Shown here: positions 8,802 to 17,996 of the stretch, piece after piece
Position numbering within the stretch: the stretch's first letter is position 1
Layout: every line of letters starts with the position of its first letter
From: Salinimicrobium sp963739625
GTDB taxonomy: Bacteria; Bacteroidota; Bacteroidia; Flavobacteriales; Flavobacteriaceae
Assembly (NCBI GenBank): GCA_963739625.1
Contig: CAVUAU010000010.1
Coordinates: 124,001-188,000 of the forward strand
Reading direction: 5' to 3'
DNA length: 64,000 nucleotides
Notes under the pieces: model-generated
What the model saw: the letters and a program-made list of their open reading frames with translations, nothing else
Told to the model about the DNA's origin: nothing
Database searches by the model: none
Position numbers and translations under genes: made by a program

Positions 8802-9257
8802 ATGAAAACCAGAATTTTGATGGTGTGTCTGGGAAATATCTGCAGGTCACCTCTGGCCGAAGGCATTCTAAAATCCAGAGTTGATTCTCAAAAGATCTAC
8901 GTTGACTCGGCAGGAACCGGGGATTATCATATAGGACATTCCCCCGATGAACGCTCTGTTGCCATAGCAGAAAAAAATTCCATTGATATCACCTCACAAC
9001 GCGGTCGGCAATTCTCGGTCGAGGACTTTGACAATTTTGACCAGATCTACGTGATGGATATGAGCAATTACCGGGATGTACTGGCACTCGCCAGAAACGA
9101 AGAAGACAAAAGTAAGGTCTCTCTTATCCTCAATGAAATTTTTCCCGGGGAAAATGTGGAAGTCCCAGATCCTTATCACGGCGGGGAAGATGGCTTTCAC
9201 AGGGTTTACACCATGTTGAGCGAAGCCTGTGAGATCATTGCAAAAAAGAACAGCTAA
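8802..9257 (+). CDS. Low-molecular-weight protein tyrosine phosphatase
   Basis: Cytoplasmic phosphatase of 151 residues. The CX5R phosphate loop is Cys9 to Arg15 in 'VCLGNICRSPLAEG', and the catalytic aspartate lies in 'VPDPYHGG' (about residue 124). It starts 9 bases after dnaA and its stop directly abuts the next start. Relatives act on protein phosphotyrosine, in some bacteria on exopolysaccharide kinases; the target here is unknown. The position behind dnaA appears to be a common flavobacterial arrangement, so it may say little about function. Confidence 0.93.
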   Translation: MKTRILMVCLGNICRSPLAEGILKSRVDSQKIYVDSAGTGDYHIGHSPDERSVAIAEKNSIDITSQRGRQFSVEDFDNFDQIYVMDMSNYRDVLALARNEEDKSKVSLILNEIFPGENVEVPDPYHGGEDGFHRVYTMLSEACEIIAKKNS

Positions 9258-9987
9258 TTGAAAGATCCTTTTTCACACCCCGGAAAACTTTACCTTATCC
9301 CCACAACCCTGGGAGACAATGACCCTTTAGAAGTTTTGCCGGTTTCTGTACAGCAGCAGGTGGAGCGCCTTGACACCTTTATTGTGGAGAACGAAAAAAC
9401 TGCAAGACGGGCGATAAAAAAGCTGGTACCCCACAAATCACAGCCTTCCCTAAAACTTTTTCTACTCAACAAGCATACAGACCTCGCTGATATTCCTTCG
9501 TTCCTGGATCCTTGTAAAGCAGGAGTGGACGTTGGTTTATTGAGTGAAGCCGGTTGCCCCGGAGTGGCAGATCCCGGTGCTGAGATCGTGAAGATTGCTC
9601 ATCGCGAAGGAATTCGGGTGGTGCCAATGGTTGGCCCCTCCTCTATTTTACTGGCCATGATGGCCTCGGGGATGAACGGGCAGAATTTTGCTTTCAACGG
9701 GTATTTACCAATTGATAAAGCAGCCAGAAAATCAGAGATCAAGAACCTTGAACGGCTATCTCAGGAAAAACAGCAGGCACAGTCTTTTATTGAAACTCCC
9801 TACCGCAACAACAAGATGCTGGAGGACCTTATTCAAAATCTTCATCCAGCTACAAGAATATGTGTGGCGTGCGATCTTACCCTAGCCTTCGGAATATGTG
9901 GTGACAAAACCGGCTGCGGAATGGGCAAAAACAAAAGTGGACCTTCACAAGAGGCCCACCATTTTTATATTGCAGAAGGAATTTTAG
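9258..9987 (+). CDS. RsmI-like SAM-dependent methyltransferase, frameshifted near the C terminus
   Basis: Tetrapyrrole-methylase-fold protein related to RsmI, the 16S rRNA 2'-O-ribose methyltransferase for C1402, but of the shorter flavobacterial type. Visible are 'GKLYLIPTTLGD', 'LLSEAGCPGVADPGA' and 'VGPSSILLAMMASG'. After 'CVACDLTL' the open frame becomes unrelated and ends at 10043. One base removed at 9884-9885 restores 'PSEYVVTKPAAEW' and 'LHKRPTIFIL', ending at 9985-9987. The start is a TTG abutting the phosphatase stop. The repaired end overlaps the convergent lysozyme-like gene by 23 bases. The methylated substrate is not certain. Confidence 0.85.
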
Positions 9988-10639
9988 CCTTCGCCGTTTT
10001 GTCCGGCACTATAGAGGAAGTATCGTACCCTCCGAATTTTTGAAAGTAATGCTTGATGGAAGTTCCAAAGCCATCGTTAAAGCTGTTGGTTCCGCCGCTT
10101 CGTAGATATTTTTTGACATTTCCGGCACCTGCAAGGTGCGCAGCTGCCAAGATCCCAGATTCGGTTATTGTTACCCCGTTGATCACCTGGTCCTGAAAAC
10201 GGGTAATATCCTTACGAAGTATCCATTTATTCCTTGAGGTGTTGGCGAAAAATGCCGCCTCCTGAAGATCGGGGCTGTTTAGGAAAAGATTGGTATCTCT
10301 TATGCCAATCATCTTAAGGGTTCCTCTTCCAAACTGGTATTTTCCGAGGTATCCAAAATCATTGATGACAGAATAATCGTTGCCTGATTCTTTAAAGCCC
10401 AAAGCTTCCTTAAAAGCGACAAACGACTTTCCCAATACAGGAGTGATCCTTCCGGTTGTTTCCAGCACCGGTGCTTCGGAAGCAACAGGAACAGTAAACA
10501 GCATTTCTACGTTTGCAGTAGAAAATTCTTCTGCCAATACAGTTTTTACATCATTCGCTTTTTTAGCTGAAAAGCTGTAAAAAAATACAGAAGCTCCTAA
10601 AACCGGTAATATTGAAAATTTGGCAATTTTCTTCTTCAT
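9965..10639 (-). CDS. Secreted lysozyme/transglycosylase-like protein
   Basis: The protein starts with a signal or anchor segment (MKKKIAKFSILPVLGASVFF), then a linker, then a domain resembling lytic transglycosylases, with 'GFKESGNDYSVIN' (likely catalytic Glu) and 'GYLGKYQFGRGTL'. It probably acts on peptidoglycan in the periplasm. The frame extends to 10738, but a -7 box at 10691-10698 lies within that extension, so I use ATG 10639, giving 224 residues. It ends inside the repaired 3' end of the convergent methyltransferase gene. No LysM domain is obvious. Cell-wall activity is inferred from the fold only. Confidence 0.7.
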   Translation of the reverse strand: MKKKIAKFSILPVLGASVFFYSFSAKKANDVKTVLAEEFSTANVEMLFTVPVASEAPVLETTGRITPVLGKSFVAFKEALGFKESGNDYSVINDFGYLGKYQFGRGTLKMIGIRDTNLFLNSPDLQEAAFFANTSRNKWILRKDITRFQDQVINGVTITESGILAAAHLAGAGNVKKYLRSGGTNSFNDGFGTSIKHYFQKFGGYDTSSIVPDKTAKAKIPSAI

Positions 10640-10690
10640 CCTTTTAGTTTTTATTAAAACACTCCTTGCAGATTGTTCTAATTCGGCCGA

Positions 10691-10698
10691 CAAATGTA
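10691..10698 (-). promoter_or_regulatory. -7 box (TACATTTG) of the lysozyme-like gene
   Basis: Read on the minus strand this is TACATTTG, a full match to TAnnTTTG, about 52 bases before the chosen ATG. It argues against the longer open frame. Confidence 0.55.
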
Positions 10699-10843
10699 AG
10701 ATAATTTTTAATAATCTAATTATCAGCTTGTTAAACAATTCTTAAAGCAATTTTTGCTTGTTTGCCTGGTTAGGTGCACAGAACGTGCCAAAAACGTTTT
10801 AAGTATGAAGCTTAGTATCTGGAAATACGGGAATTATTTGGAA

Positions 10844-11888
10844 TTAGCGATTAATTTTCTTGCTGTTGATCCACTTTACGTATTCCCGTTTGTTAGCGTT
10901 GTGCTGTGCTAAATTTTTAGAAAATTTATGATAACCAAAATTTTGTACATCGGCTACGAAATACATGTAATCATGGTCTTCATAGTTTAGAACGGCATTT
11001 ATAGAGGAGATATCGGGCATGGTAATGGGACCCGGAGGCAATTCCTTGTACAAATAAGTGTTGTATGGCGAATCGAGCGTAAGGTCTTTATACAGGACCC
11101 GTTTTATGATAGTATCAAAATCCTTCAGACGGTCTTTTATGGCATAGATCACTGTTGGGTCGGCATCCAGTTTCCAGCCTCTATTGATCCTGTTCATGTA
11201 CACCCCGGCAACCCGCGGCCGTTCATCAACCTTTGAAGTTTCCTTTTGCACAATAGAAGCCAGCACCATCACCTGCTTTGGAGAAAGCCCAATACTTTCG
11301 GCTTTTTGAAGCCTTTCCTGCGTCCAGAAACGATTCATATTCCCGCAACATTCTGTCTCTGAATTCTTCCGCAGAAGTATTCCAGTAGAATTCATATTTA
11401 TTTGGCACATACATAGAAAGTGCATTACGCCCGTCAAACTCGTTGGCATCCAAAAATGCTGAATCCCGCATACTTTCAAGGAGTGCTAAACTGTCGGCCT
11501 CAATCTGGCCGGCTACTCTACCTGCCAAATCCTCCAAACGTTCCTGATTATTAAAGGTTACCCAAACGGGTACATTGGTGCTTCTAAGCACATTTACCAT
11601 CTCATTGTTGTTCATCCCCTTTTGAAGAACAAAGTGACCCGCTTTAACATTGGAAACATATCCCTTTTTTCCTGCTACCATATCAAATGCCTCAATATCT
11701 TCCAGTAACGGCACGAGCTGCTTTCTCAGCTGACCGTAGGAAGCACCGGTAGGTACATAGATATCAACTGTTTCTTCAGCAAAGGCAGTGTTGGGCGCAA
11801 AAATAAGGTTGTAGATATACCACGAGAACACACCAAGGCCCAGCGCGAACAAAATGGCCACTGCTGCTAATATTTTTTTAATGTACAT
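10844..11888 (-). CDS. mltG: Endolytic transglycosylase MltG, frameshifted
   Basis: MltG cleaves nascent glycan strands in peptidoglycan and is thought to end their elongation. The N-terminal part has an uncleaved membrane helix (about 5-27) and the 'DIYVPTGASYGQLRKQL' LysM-like region; the C-terminal part has 'VLASIVQKETSK' with the catalytic Glu, then 'RVAGVYMNRINRGWKLDADPTV'. The two parts are in different frames. Removing one base at about 11333 joins them through EYERFWTQERL, as expected for the family. It is last in the leftward dapF-GNAT-mltG unit and overlaps the GNAT gene by 11 bases. Confidence 0.92.
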
Positions 11889-12411
11889 TATTGATCAATT
11901 GATAAGTGAGCTCATCTTTGAACCCGTCGTTTAATTTTAACCAGTCTTTCTTTCTTGCAGTGCATTGAAAACCGGCCTTTTCAAAAAGGAGTCTGCTGGA
12001 GCTGTTATCTGCAGCTATATTGGCATATACCTGGTGCAGCCCCAAATGGATGAAACAATATTTACAGAGCAATTCCAGGGATTCAGTCCCAAAACCTTTC
12101 TGTTGGTTTGATTTGCTGTGAATAAGAATACCAAGAGCTGCCCTCTGGTTCTTCGGATCAAAATCGAAGATATCGATAAAGCCAAGAGGTGCTGTCTCCC
12201 CATATTCAGAAATCACCAGCCTAAGCTGTTTTACTTCATAAATGTCCTTATGGGAATTTTGAAGATACTGCTTTAAGAGGTACCGGGAAAAGGGCGCACT
12301 GGTAGCACTCACTTCCCAAAACTGTTCATCATTTTCTACAGTGAACAGGAAGTCCAAATCATCGGGCTCCAGGGCCCGAAGGTAAACTCTATCCCCTTTT
12401 AAGGTTAACAT
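11878..12411 (-). CDS. GNAT family N-acetyltransferase, RimJ/RimL-like
   Basis: Acetyltransferase of 177 residues beginning 'LKGDRVYLRALEPDDLDFLF', the usual opening of the RimJ/RimL type that acetylates protein N termini or small amines. The acetyl-CoA site is marked by 'ALGILIHSKSNQQKGFGTESL' (about 91-111), and 'LGLHQVYANIAADNSSS' and 'LFEKAGF' follow. It lies between dapF (7-base overlap) and mltG (11-base overlap) in one leftward operon. The substrate is unknown; a cell-wall connection rests only on the neighbours. Confidence 0.88.
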   Translation of the reverse strand: MLTLKGDRVYLRALEPDDLDFLFTVENDEQFWEVSATSAPFSRYLLKQYLQNSHKDIYEVKQLRLVISEYGETAPLGFIDIFDFDPKNQRAALGILIHSKSNQQKGFGTESLELLCKYCFIHLGLHQVYANIAADNSSSRLLFEKAGFQCTARKKDWLKLNDGFKDELTYQLINNVH

Positions 12412-13193
12412 TGGATACTTCCTTTAAAGACCATTTTTGCCGGTCCGGTGAGCCAGATATTCTTGAAGCCGTCGGCATCTTTTTCAAAAGAGACCGCAAG
12501 AACCCCTCCCGGAGTTTCAAGGTGAATAGTTCTTACATCTGCCCTGCCGGTGGCGTAAACAGCCAAAGCTACAGCAGTAACTCCCGTGCCGCAGGAAAGG
12601 GTTTCATCTTCCACTCCTCTTTCGAAAGTCCTTACTTTAAACGTAGCCGCATCTATGTATTCCACAAAATTAACATTGGTCCCACCAATGCTTTCATATG
12701 CGGAAGAATTTCTGATTGCAGCGCCCTGTTTTTTAATATCAACTGAATCTACATCGTCTACAAAAATTATATGATGAGGAGAACCGGTATTTATGAAGAC
12801 AGCATCGTCTTTTTTCTCTACCGCATCAACATTGCTCATCTTAAGGCCGATAAGCTCTTTTTGAACCACGGCTTCATGAAACCCGTCTATTGCAGAAAAA
12901 GCTGCTTTATCCTTAATAAGACCCAGCTGCCGGGCAAATGCAACAATACACCTGCCTCCATTGCCGCACATGCTGCTCTCCCTGCCATCGGCATTAAAGT
13001 AGACCATCTTAAAGTCATCCAGGTCATTATCGGGTTGTTCTAAAAAGATGAGACCATCAGCGCCAATCCCAAATCTTCTGTCACATAGCTTCTGTATTAA
13101 ATTGGTATCATTTTTGGATAGGATTTGATTACGATTATCTACCATAACAAAATCGTTTCCCGTACCCTGGTATTTGTAAAAAGACAGTTCCAT
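12405..13193 (-). CDS. dapF: Diaminopimelate epimerase DapF
   Basis: DapF interconverts LL- and meso-diaminopimelate, giving the lysine precursor and the cross-linking residue of peptidoglycan. Both catalytic cysteines are visible, in 'SSMCGNGGRC' (about 73) and 'TLSCGTGVTA' (about 208). The start at 13193 gives 'MELSFYKYQGTGNDF', the family N terminus and 262 residues. The frame runs to 13217, but that lies in the -7 box TATCTTTG at 13215-13222. It heads the leftward operon with GNAT and mltG, both consistent with an envelope theme. Confidence 0.96.
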   Translation of the reverse strand: MELSFYKYQGTGNDFVMVDNRNQILSKNDTNLIQKLCDRRFGIGADGLIFLEQPDNDLDDFKMVYFNADGRESSMCGNGGRCIVAFARQLGLIKDKAAFSAIDGFHEAVVQKELIGLKMSNVDAVEKKDDAVFINTGSPHHIIFVDDVDSVDIKKQGAAIRNSSAYESIGGTNVNFVEYIDAATFKVRTFERGVEDETLSCGTGVTAVALAVYATGRADVRTIHLETPGGVLAVSFEKDADGFKNIWLTGPAKMVFKGSIQC

Positions 13194-13214
13194 GTGGTAA
13201 AATTTTAAAGGGAT

Positions 13215-13222
13215 CAAAGATA
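13215..13222 (-). promoter_or_regulatory. -7 box (TATCTTTG) of the dapF operon
   Basis: On the minus strand the sequence is TATCTTTG, matching TAnnTTTG, with a leader of roughly 15-20 bases to the dapF ATG at 13193. Confidence 0.6.
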
Positions 13223-13330
13223 CAATAAAAGACAGAAAAGACCCCTTCTTAAAGGAGCGTTAAACGCTGTTTTTTATATACTACAGAATTATAAAATGAT
13301 GTTTAACCAATAAACCACAACTTAAGAATA

Positions 13331-14701
13331 ATGAAAAAAGTAGCAAATTTACTGGTTGCTTCCGCATTAGGCGGAATGCTTTCGTTAGGAGGCTATTTCG
13401 CTTTTTTAGATGAAGATCCGCTGGTGTCAACACATCAGGACACTATTCCCGCTTACACCCCGGTCAATTACAACAACGCTTCGGCGACAACTTCCCTCAA
13501 TCCCGATTTTACCGAGGCGGCAGATAAATCTATTCATGCTGTGGTGCATGTCAAGAATATAGCGGAGACAAGAAATCCTTTTTCGGGTACTCGCGCCGGT
13601 ACTGCCCTTCAAGGCACAGGCTCCGGAGTGATCATCTCGCCAGATGGTTATATCGTGACCAACAACCACGTGATCCAAAATGCAAGCCAGCTGCAAGTGA
13701 CTCTTAATAACAATGAGAACTATATGGCCGAGATTATAGGATCAGACCCTAAAAGCGATATCGCCCTTTTAAAAATTGATGCTGAAGATCTCGATTACCT
13801 GCCCTTTGGAGATTCAAATAATTCCAGAATAGGAGAATGGGTACTGGCCGTTGGAAACCCTTTTAATCTAACCTCTACCGTAACTGCCGGAATTATTAGC
13901 GCTAAGTCAAGAGATCTTGGAATGGGCAGCAATGTCTCTTCTTTTATTCAAACCGATGCTGCCGTTAATCCCGGAAACAGCGGAGGTGCTTTGGTCAACA
14001 TACACGGCGAACTTATTGGTATCAACACTGCGATTACCTCACAAACCGGAAGTTATGTTGGCTATGCCTTTGCAGTGCCCTCCAATAATGCAAGAAAGAT
14101 CGTTGAAGACCTCCTGGAATATGGGGACGTTCAACAGGGAATCCTGGGCATACGCGGAATGCAAGCTTCCCGGGCTGCACAAACCCTTGACCTTGATGTT
14201 TCTGAAGGAGTCTATGTAGATGAAGTCGAGACTGGCAGTGGTGCCGCCAGGGCCGGAATTAGGTCTGGCGATGTGATCAAGCAAATCGACAATGTTGCCA
14301 TCAGAAAATTCGCAGATCTTTCAGGCTACATCACTACAAAACGCCCGGATGATGTGGTACAGGTGACCGTACTACGGGATGGCGAACAAAAAAGCATGAA
14401 GGTGAAACTTACCAGGTACGAGGTTTACCAAATCAAGGCTATTGGTCTCGAAGTCACCAATGCTTCCAAAGAAGACCTTAAGAAAAATAATGTTGACAGC
14501 GGCGTGAAGATCACTCGTGGGCTCACTCCCCAAATGCAGAATGAAGATCTCTACGGAACGATTATTACAGAAATAGATAATATTCCGGTTAAGAGCGTAA
14601 GCGATGTAGAAAAGATCATGTCAAGACGCAATCCTGCAGATCCTGTTAGCGTCACCTTTATTTCCCCCAACGGAGAAAAACAAAAGTACGTTTGGAGGTA
14701 A
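13331..14701 (+). CDS. htrA: Deg/HtrA family periplasmic serine protease with two PDZ domains
   Basis: HtrA proteases degrade or refold damaged envelope proteins. The 456-residue protein has an N-terminal signal or anchor (about 1-25) and the triad His in 'VTNNHVI', Asp in 'KSDIALLKI' and Ser in 'NPGNSGGALV'. Two PDZ domains follow, one from about residue 265 ('GVYVDEVETGSGAARAGI') and one at the C terminus. It is monocistronic, with a strong terminator at 14731-14766. I see no convincing TAnnTTTG box upstream, so a stress sigma factor is possible but unproven. Confidence 0.95.
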   Translation: MKKVANLLVASALGGMLSLGGYFAFLDEDPLVSTHQDTIPAYTPVNYNNASATTSLNPDFTEAADKSIHAVVHVKNIAETRNPFSGTRAGTALQGTGSGVIISPDGYIVTNNHVIQNASQLQVTLNNNENYMAEIIGSDPKSDIALLKIDAEDLDYLPFGDSNNSRIGEWVLAVGNPFNLTSTVTAGIISAKSRDLGMGSNVSSFIQTDAAVNPGNSGGALVNIHGELIGINTAITSQTGSYVGYAFAVPSNNARKIVEDLLEYGDVQQGILGIRGMQASRAAQTLDLDVSEGVYVDEVETGSGAARAGIRSGDVIKQIDNVAIRKFADLSGYITTKRPDDVVQVTVLRDGEQKSMKVKLTRYEVYQIKAIGLEVTNASKEDLKKNNVDSGVKITRGLTPQMQNEDLYGTIITEIDNIPVKSVSDVEKIMSRRNPADPVSVTFISPNGEKQKYVWR

Positions 14702-14730
14702 ATCCGGAAAAATTACATCCAAAAAACATC

Positions 14731-14766
14731 AATTACCTGCCTCGAAAAAGGCAGGTAATTTTTTGT
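14731..14766 (+). terminator. Rho-independent terminator after htrA
   Basis: Perfect 12-bp arms AATTACCTGCCT (14731-14742) and AGGCAGGTAATT (14749-14760) with a 6-base loop, followed by TTTTG. Confidence 0.88.
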
Positions 14767-14798
14767 TAAAATACCTTTACGAAAACGTTTGAAATCTA

Positions 14799-14806
14799 TA
14801 TTTTTG
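14799..14806 (+). promoter_or_regulatory. -7 box (TATTTTTG) of gap
   Basis: TATTTTTG followed by CACC lies 33 bases before the gap ATG. No good TTTG -33 element is seen at the usual 18-23 base spacing. Confidence 0.55.
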
Positions 14807-14839
14807 CACCGGTTTTAAACAAGCAACACAACCTAAAAA

Positions 14840-16288
14840 ATGAATTCAAACGAAGTTTACGAAAAAGAGCTGGCCTTTCAGGCAGACAGGCGTCGGGCTG
14901 CGGTACAATTTATCAAAACCATCAGTGATCTCTGGTATGACAAATCCATTGAACTGGTGCTTTTCAGAAATCAATTGATAGACCGCAATGTTAGTGACAT
15001 CCTGGACCTGCACGAGTATGCCGGCGAATTTGTACAAAAACCTATTTCGATCTTTGATTCGGTAGAAATTGCTGAAGCGATCAAAACCCTTGATTTTCCT
15101 CCTGCCAAACTTGATATTGGAAAACTTACCTATGAGTATCATCTCGAGGATCAAAAATTTGCCAATGCCACAGCTTTTGTGTCAAGCAAACTTAAGGATG
15201 CCAAGAAAAATGATGAGCCTCAACCCAAAGACGTCGTGCTGTACGGCTTTGGAAGGATTGGTCGTCTTTTGGCCAGGGAACTCATGACCCGCACAGGGAA
15301 AGGAAGTCAATTAAGGCTTCGCGCCATTGTCACCCGGGGGAAAATTGATGACACCGTGCTTCAAAAAAGGGCTTCCCTGCTTAAAAATGATTCTGTTCAC
15401 GGCGATTTTTCGGGAACCGTTTCGGTCAATTCAGAAAAGAAGTGCCTCATTATTAACGGCACTACCGTTCATATGATCTCTGCCAGTGAACCCGAAGAAA
15501 TTGATTACACTAAGTACGGGATTAGAAATGCTTTGATCATTGACAATACCGGAGCTTTTAGAGATGAGGAGGCGCTAAACCGTCATCTAAGTTCAAAAGG
15601 AGCTCATAAAGTGCTGCTCACCGCTCCCGGGAAAGGGGTGCCAAATATAGTTCACGGTGTAAACCACCTTGAGCATAATCCAGATGAAGTTTCCATTTTT
15701 TCGGCAGCTTCCTGCACCACCAATGCGATTACCCCTGTTTTGAAGGCAGTTCAGGACTCCCTTGGAGTGGTTCATGGTCACCTGGAAACCATTCACGCAT
15801 ATACCAACGACCAAAACCTGGTAGATAATATGCACAATAAATACAGGAGAGGCCGTGCCGCTGCCCTTAATATGGTGATCACCGAAACAGGAGCGGGAAA
15901 AGCCGTTTCGAAAGCCCTCCCGGTTTTTGAAGGCAAACTCACCTCTAATGCTATTCGAGTACCTGTTCCCAACGGCTCTTTGGCCATCCTTAATCTTGAG
16001 GTGGAGCAACCGACTTCCAGGGAAGGGATCAACGAGATCCTTAAAAAGTACGCTTTGGAAGGCGATCTTGTAGAACAAATCAAGTATTCCCTGGACAACG
16101 AACTGGTTTCTTCAGATATTATTGGTTCTGCACAGCCTTCTATCTTTGATAGCAATGCTACGATCGTTACGCAGGACGGAAAGAATATTGTGCTGTATGT
16201 GTGGTATGACAATGAGTATGGTTACAGTCATCAGGTTATAAGACTGGCGAAGTACATTGCGAAGGTGAGAAGATTTACCTATTATTAG
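14840..16288 (+). CDS. gap: Glyceraldehyde-3-phosphate dehydrogenase, long form
   Basis: GAPDH oxidises glyceraldehyde-3-phosphate to 1,3-bisphosphoglycerate, or the reverse, in glycolysis and gluconeogenesis. The nucleotide-binding motif GFGRIGR is at 136-142 and the catalytic Cys292 in 'SAASCTTNAITP'. The enzyme has about 130 extra N-terminal residues, giving 482 instead of about 335; this long form is known in Bacteroidetes and some proteobacteria. The extension is mostly helical with no recognised domain. Cofactor preference cannot be read safely. It has its own promoter and terminator. Confidence 0.95.
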   Translation: MNSNEVYEKELAFQADRRRAAVQFIKTISDLWYDKSIELVLFRNQLIDRNVSDILDLHEYAGEFVQKPISIFDSVEIAEAIKTLDFPPAKLDIGKLTYEYHLEDQKFANATAFVSSKLKDAKKNDEPQPKDVVLYGFGRIGRLLARELMTRTGKGSQLRLRAIVTRGKIDDTVLQKRASLLKNDSVHGDFSGTVSVNSEKKCLIINGTTVHMISASEPEEIDYTKYGIRNALIIDNTGAFRDEEALNRHLSSKGAHKVLLTAPGKGVPNIVHGVNHLEHNPDEVSIFSAASCTTNAITPVLKAVQDSLGVVHGHLETIHAYTNDQNLVDNMHNKYRRGRAAALNMVITETGAGKAVSKALPVFEGKLTSNAIRVPVPNGSLAILNLEVEQPTSREGINEILKKYALEGDLVEQIKYSLDNELVSSDIIGSAQPSIFDSNATIVTQDGKNIVLYVWYDNEYGYSHQVIRLAKYIAKVRRFTYY

Positions 16289-16312
16289 GAGATTTTTATT
16301 GTTTGAGATTGA

Positions 16313-16346
16313 AAAACCCGTGCTTTTTTAAGGCGGGTTTTCTTCT
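16313..16346 (+). terminator. Terminator after gap
   Basis: Arms AAAACCCG (16313-16320) and CGGGTTTT (16334-16341) with a 13-base loop, followed by a T-rich run. Confidence 0.7.
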
Positions 16347-16415
16347 TTTAAAGCTGTTTCAAGAGATCTCAAAAATATAATTTTTCAGGTGCTTTCTGCA
16401 GTGGATTTTTGTTAG

Positions 16416-16423
16416 TAGTTTTG
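16416..16423 (+). promoter_or_regulatory. -7 box (TAGTTTTG) upstream of the coiled-coil protein
   Basis: TAGTTTTG followed by CACCC matches TAnnTTTG. It lies about 118 bases before the chosen start, so the leader is long or a closer promoter exists. Confidence 0.45.
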
Positions 16424-16540
16424 CACCCAATTTTGAACGGCCTCAGAATAACAGCGAGTTAGGATTTAAAAAAAAGTGAAATTCGGTGGCAATATGATTT
16501 ACCAATGGCCGTTCTGCTAATGAAAAAAGAGAAAACTACT

Positions 16541-17125
16541 ATGAAAAAACTGCTATGCGCCTCCATCTTCATGTTGTTTCTTACAGGAGTGGGTTTTGCC
16601 CAGACCTCTTCGGAAACCACCATTGACGAAAAATTTTCTGAACTTATTACCAGCTCCAACAACTTTAAAGGTTATAAAGTAGTAGATTCAGATGAGCTTT
16701 TGAAACTGCAACAGCTCACCTCTAACAGGATTTCAGAACTTAAAGAAGAGATCGCAGCGGCCAAAAAAGCCTCTCTGTCACAAAAAGAAAAAGTCGCGAA
16801 TCTCAATGCCGAAGTGGAGTCCCTTGAGCTACAGTTGAAAGAAGTCACTGCAGATAAAGATGCGATTACTTTTCTTGGGATGCCTTTTAGCAAAACTTCT
16901 TACAAATCTATGATGTGGGGAATAGTGGCTGTGCTGGTTCTGGCACTTGGTCTGTTTGTATTCAGGTTCAAAAAGAGTCATGTCCACACCCAGGAAGCCA
17001 GGAAAAATCTGGCAGAGGTTGAAAAAGAATTTGAGGCCTATCGCGCAAAATCTCTTGAAAAAGAGCAACGCTTAGGTCGTTTGCTGCAGGATGAGAAAAA
17101 CAAACAAATGAAGATGGCCAAATAG
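16541..17125 (+). CDS. Membrane protein with signal peptide and two coiled-coil regions
   Basis: The 194-residue protein has a signal peptide (MKKLLCASIFMLFLTGVGFA, cleavage before QTSS), a periplasmic coiled coil (about 65-112), one transmembrane helix near residues 125-144 (MMWGIVAVLVLALGLFVF), and a second charged coiled coil in the cytoplasm. The frame extends upstream to 16505, but the ATG at 16541 gives the clean signal peptide. It precedes trmD, and similar genes are sometimes mislabelled as tRNA methyltransferase for that reason. There is no enzyme motif; the function is unknown. It has its own terminator at 17137-17162. Confidence 0.75.
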   Translation: MKKLLCASIFMLFLTGVGFAQTSSETTIDEKFSELITSSNNFKGYKVVDSDELLKLQQLTSNRISELKEEIAAAKKASLSQKEKVANLNAEVESLELQLKEVTADKDAITFLGMPFSKTSYKSMMWGIVAVLVLALGLFVFRFKKSHVHTQEARKNLAEVEKEFEAYRAKSLEKEQRLGRLLQDEKNKQMKMAK

Positions 17126-17136
17126 CCACCAGTTCT

Positions 17137-17162
17137 AAGGGCCTTTAAAAGGCCCTTTTTTT
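17137..17162 (+). terminator. Rho-independent terminator before trmD
   Basis: Arms AAGGGCCTTT (17137-17146) and AAAGGCCCTT (17148-17157), followed by a T run that merges into the trmD promoter. Confidence 0.85.
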
Positions 17163-17163
17163 A

Positions 17164-17171
17164 TACTTTTG
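17164..17171 (+). promoter_or_regulatory. -7 box (TACTTTTG) of trmD
   Basis: TACTTTTG followed by CACG, 20 bases before the trmD ATG. Confidence 0.6.
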
Positions 17172-17191
17172 CACGCCTTATAAATTCTGTT

Positions 17192-17878
17192 ATGCGCATT
17201 GATATTATCACCGTTGTTCCCGAGATCCTGAAAAGCCCTTTTGAAGCCTCTATTCTTAAGAGAGCCATTGAAAAAGGTCTTGTAGAGATACACCTGCATA
17301 ACCTGCGGGATTATGTGACAGATAATTATAAACAGGTGGACGATTACCAGTTTGGCGGTGGCGCGGGAATGGTGATGATGGTAGAGCCCATTGATAAATG
17401 TATTACGGCGCTTAAGGCTGAAAGACAATATGACGAGGTGATCTATATGACTCCAGATGGGGAACAGCTTAAACAGGGAATTGCCAATCAACTTTCCCTG
17501 AAGCAGAATCTTATCATCCTTTGCGGCCATTACAAAGGTGTAGATCAACGCGTGCGGGAACATTTCGTGACCCGCGAAATTTCGGTAGGAGATTATGTGC
17601 TTTCGGGTGGCGAATTGGGGGCCGCTGTTTTGTGCGATGCTGTTATAAGGCTGTTGCCGGGAGTTCTTGGCAACGAAACCTCTGCCCTAACCGATTCTTT
17701 CCAGGACAATTTGCTTGCTCCCCCAATTTATACGAGACCGGCAGATTACAAAGGCTGGAAAGTACCGGAGATCCTCACCTCGGGCAACTTCCCAAAGATC
17801 GAAGAATGGCGGGAACAACAGGCTTATGAAAGGACAAAAAAGCTGCGTCCCGACCTACTCCAGGATGAGGAAAAATAA
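17192..17878 (+). CDS. trmD: tRNA (guanine-N1)-methyltransferase TrmD
   Basis: TrmD methylates G37 next to the anticodon and so prevents frameshifting. The trefoil-knot SAM site is visible as 'LIILCGHYKGVDQRVREHF' (about 108-126) and 'ISVGDYVLSGGELGAAV'. The N terminus 'MRIDIITVVPEIL' is typical. The length of 228 is normal. Unlike the enterobacterial rpsP-rimM-trmD-rplS operon, trmD here has its own promoter and is followed by a separately promoted rplS. Confidence 0.97.
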   Translation: MRIDIITVVPEILKSPFEASILKRAIEKGLVEIHLHNLRDYVTDNYKQVDDYQFGGGAGMVMMVEPIDKCITALKAERQYDEVIYMTPDGEQLKQGIANQLSLKQNLIILCGHYKGVDQRVREHFVTREISVGDYVLSGGELGAAVLCDAVIRLLPGVLGNETSALTDSFQDNLLAPPIYTRPADYKGWKVPEILTSGNFPKIEEWREQQAYERTKKLRPDLLQDEEK

Positions 17879-17915
17879 TTTTTCATTCCCGGCATCGGGC
17901 ATTGAAAAATTTTTA

Positions 17916-17923
17916 TACTTTTG
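17916..17923 (+). promoter_or_regulatory. -7 box (TACTTTTG) of rplS
   Basis: TACTTTTG followed by CACAC, about 73 bases before the rplS ATG. The leader of roughly 70 bases could hold regulation, but I see no clear hairpin in it. Confidence 0.6.
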
Positions 17924-17996
17924 CACACGTTTCTAAACCAACCTCTGGCGAAATCCGTGAATGTTGCTTTAGACTTTACCTTTAAACCATTTGAAC

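Noticed and set aside
11226..11479. Two overlapping separate genes for the mltG region
   Set aside because: Both pieces match different halves of one MltG protein and join exactly when one base is removed.
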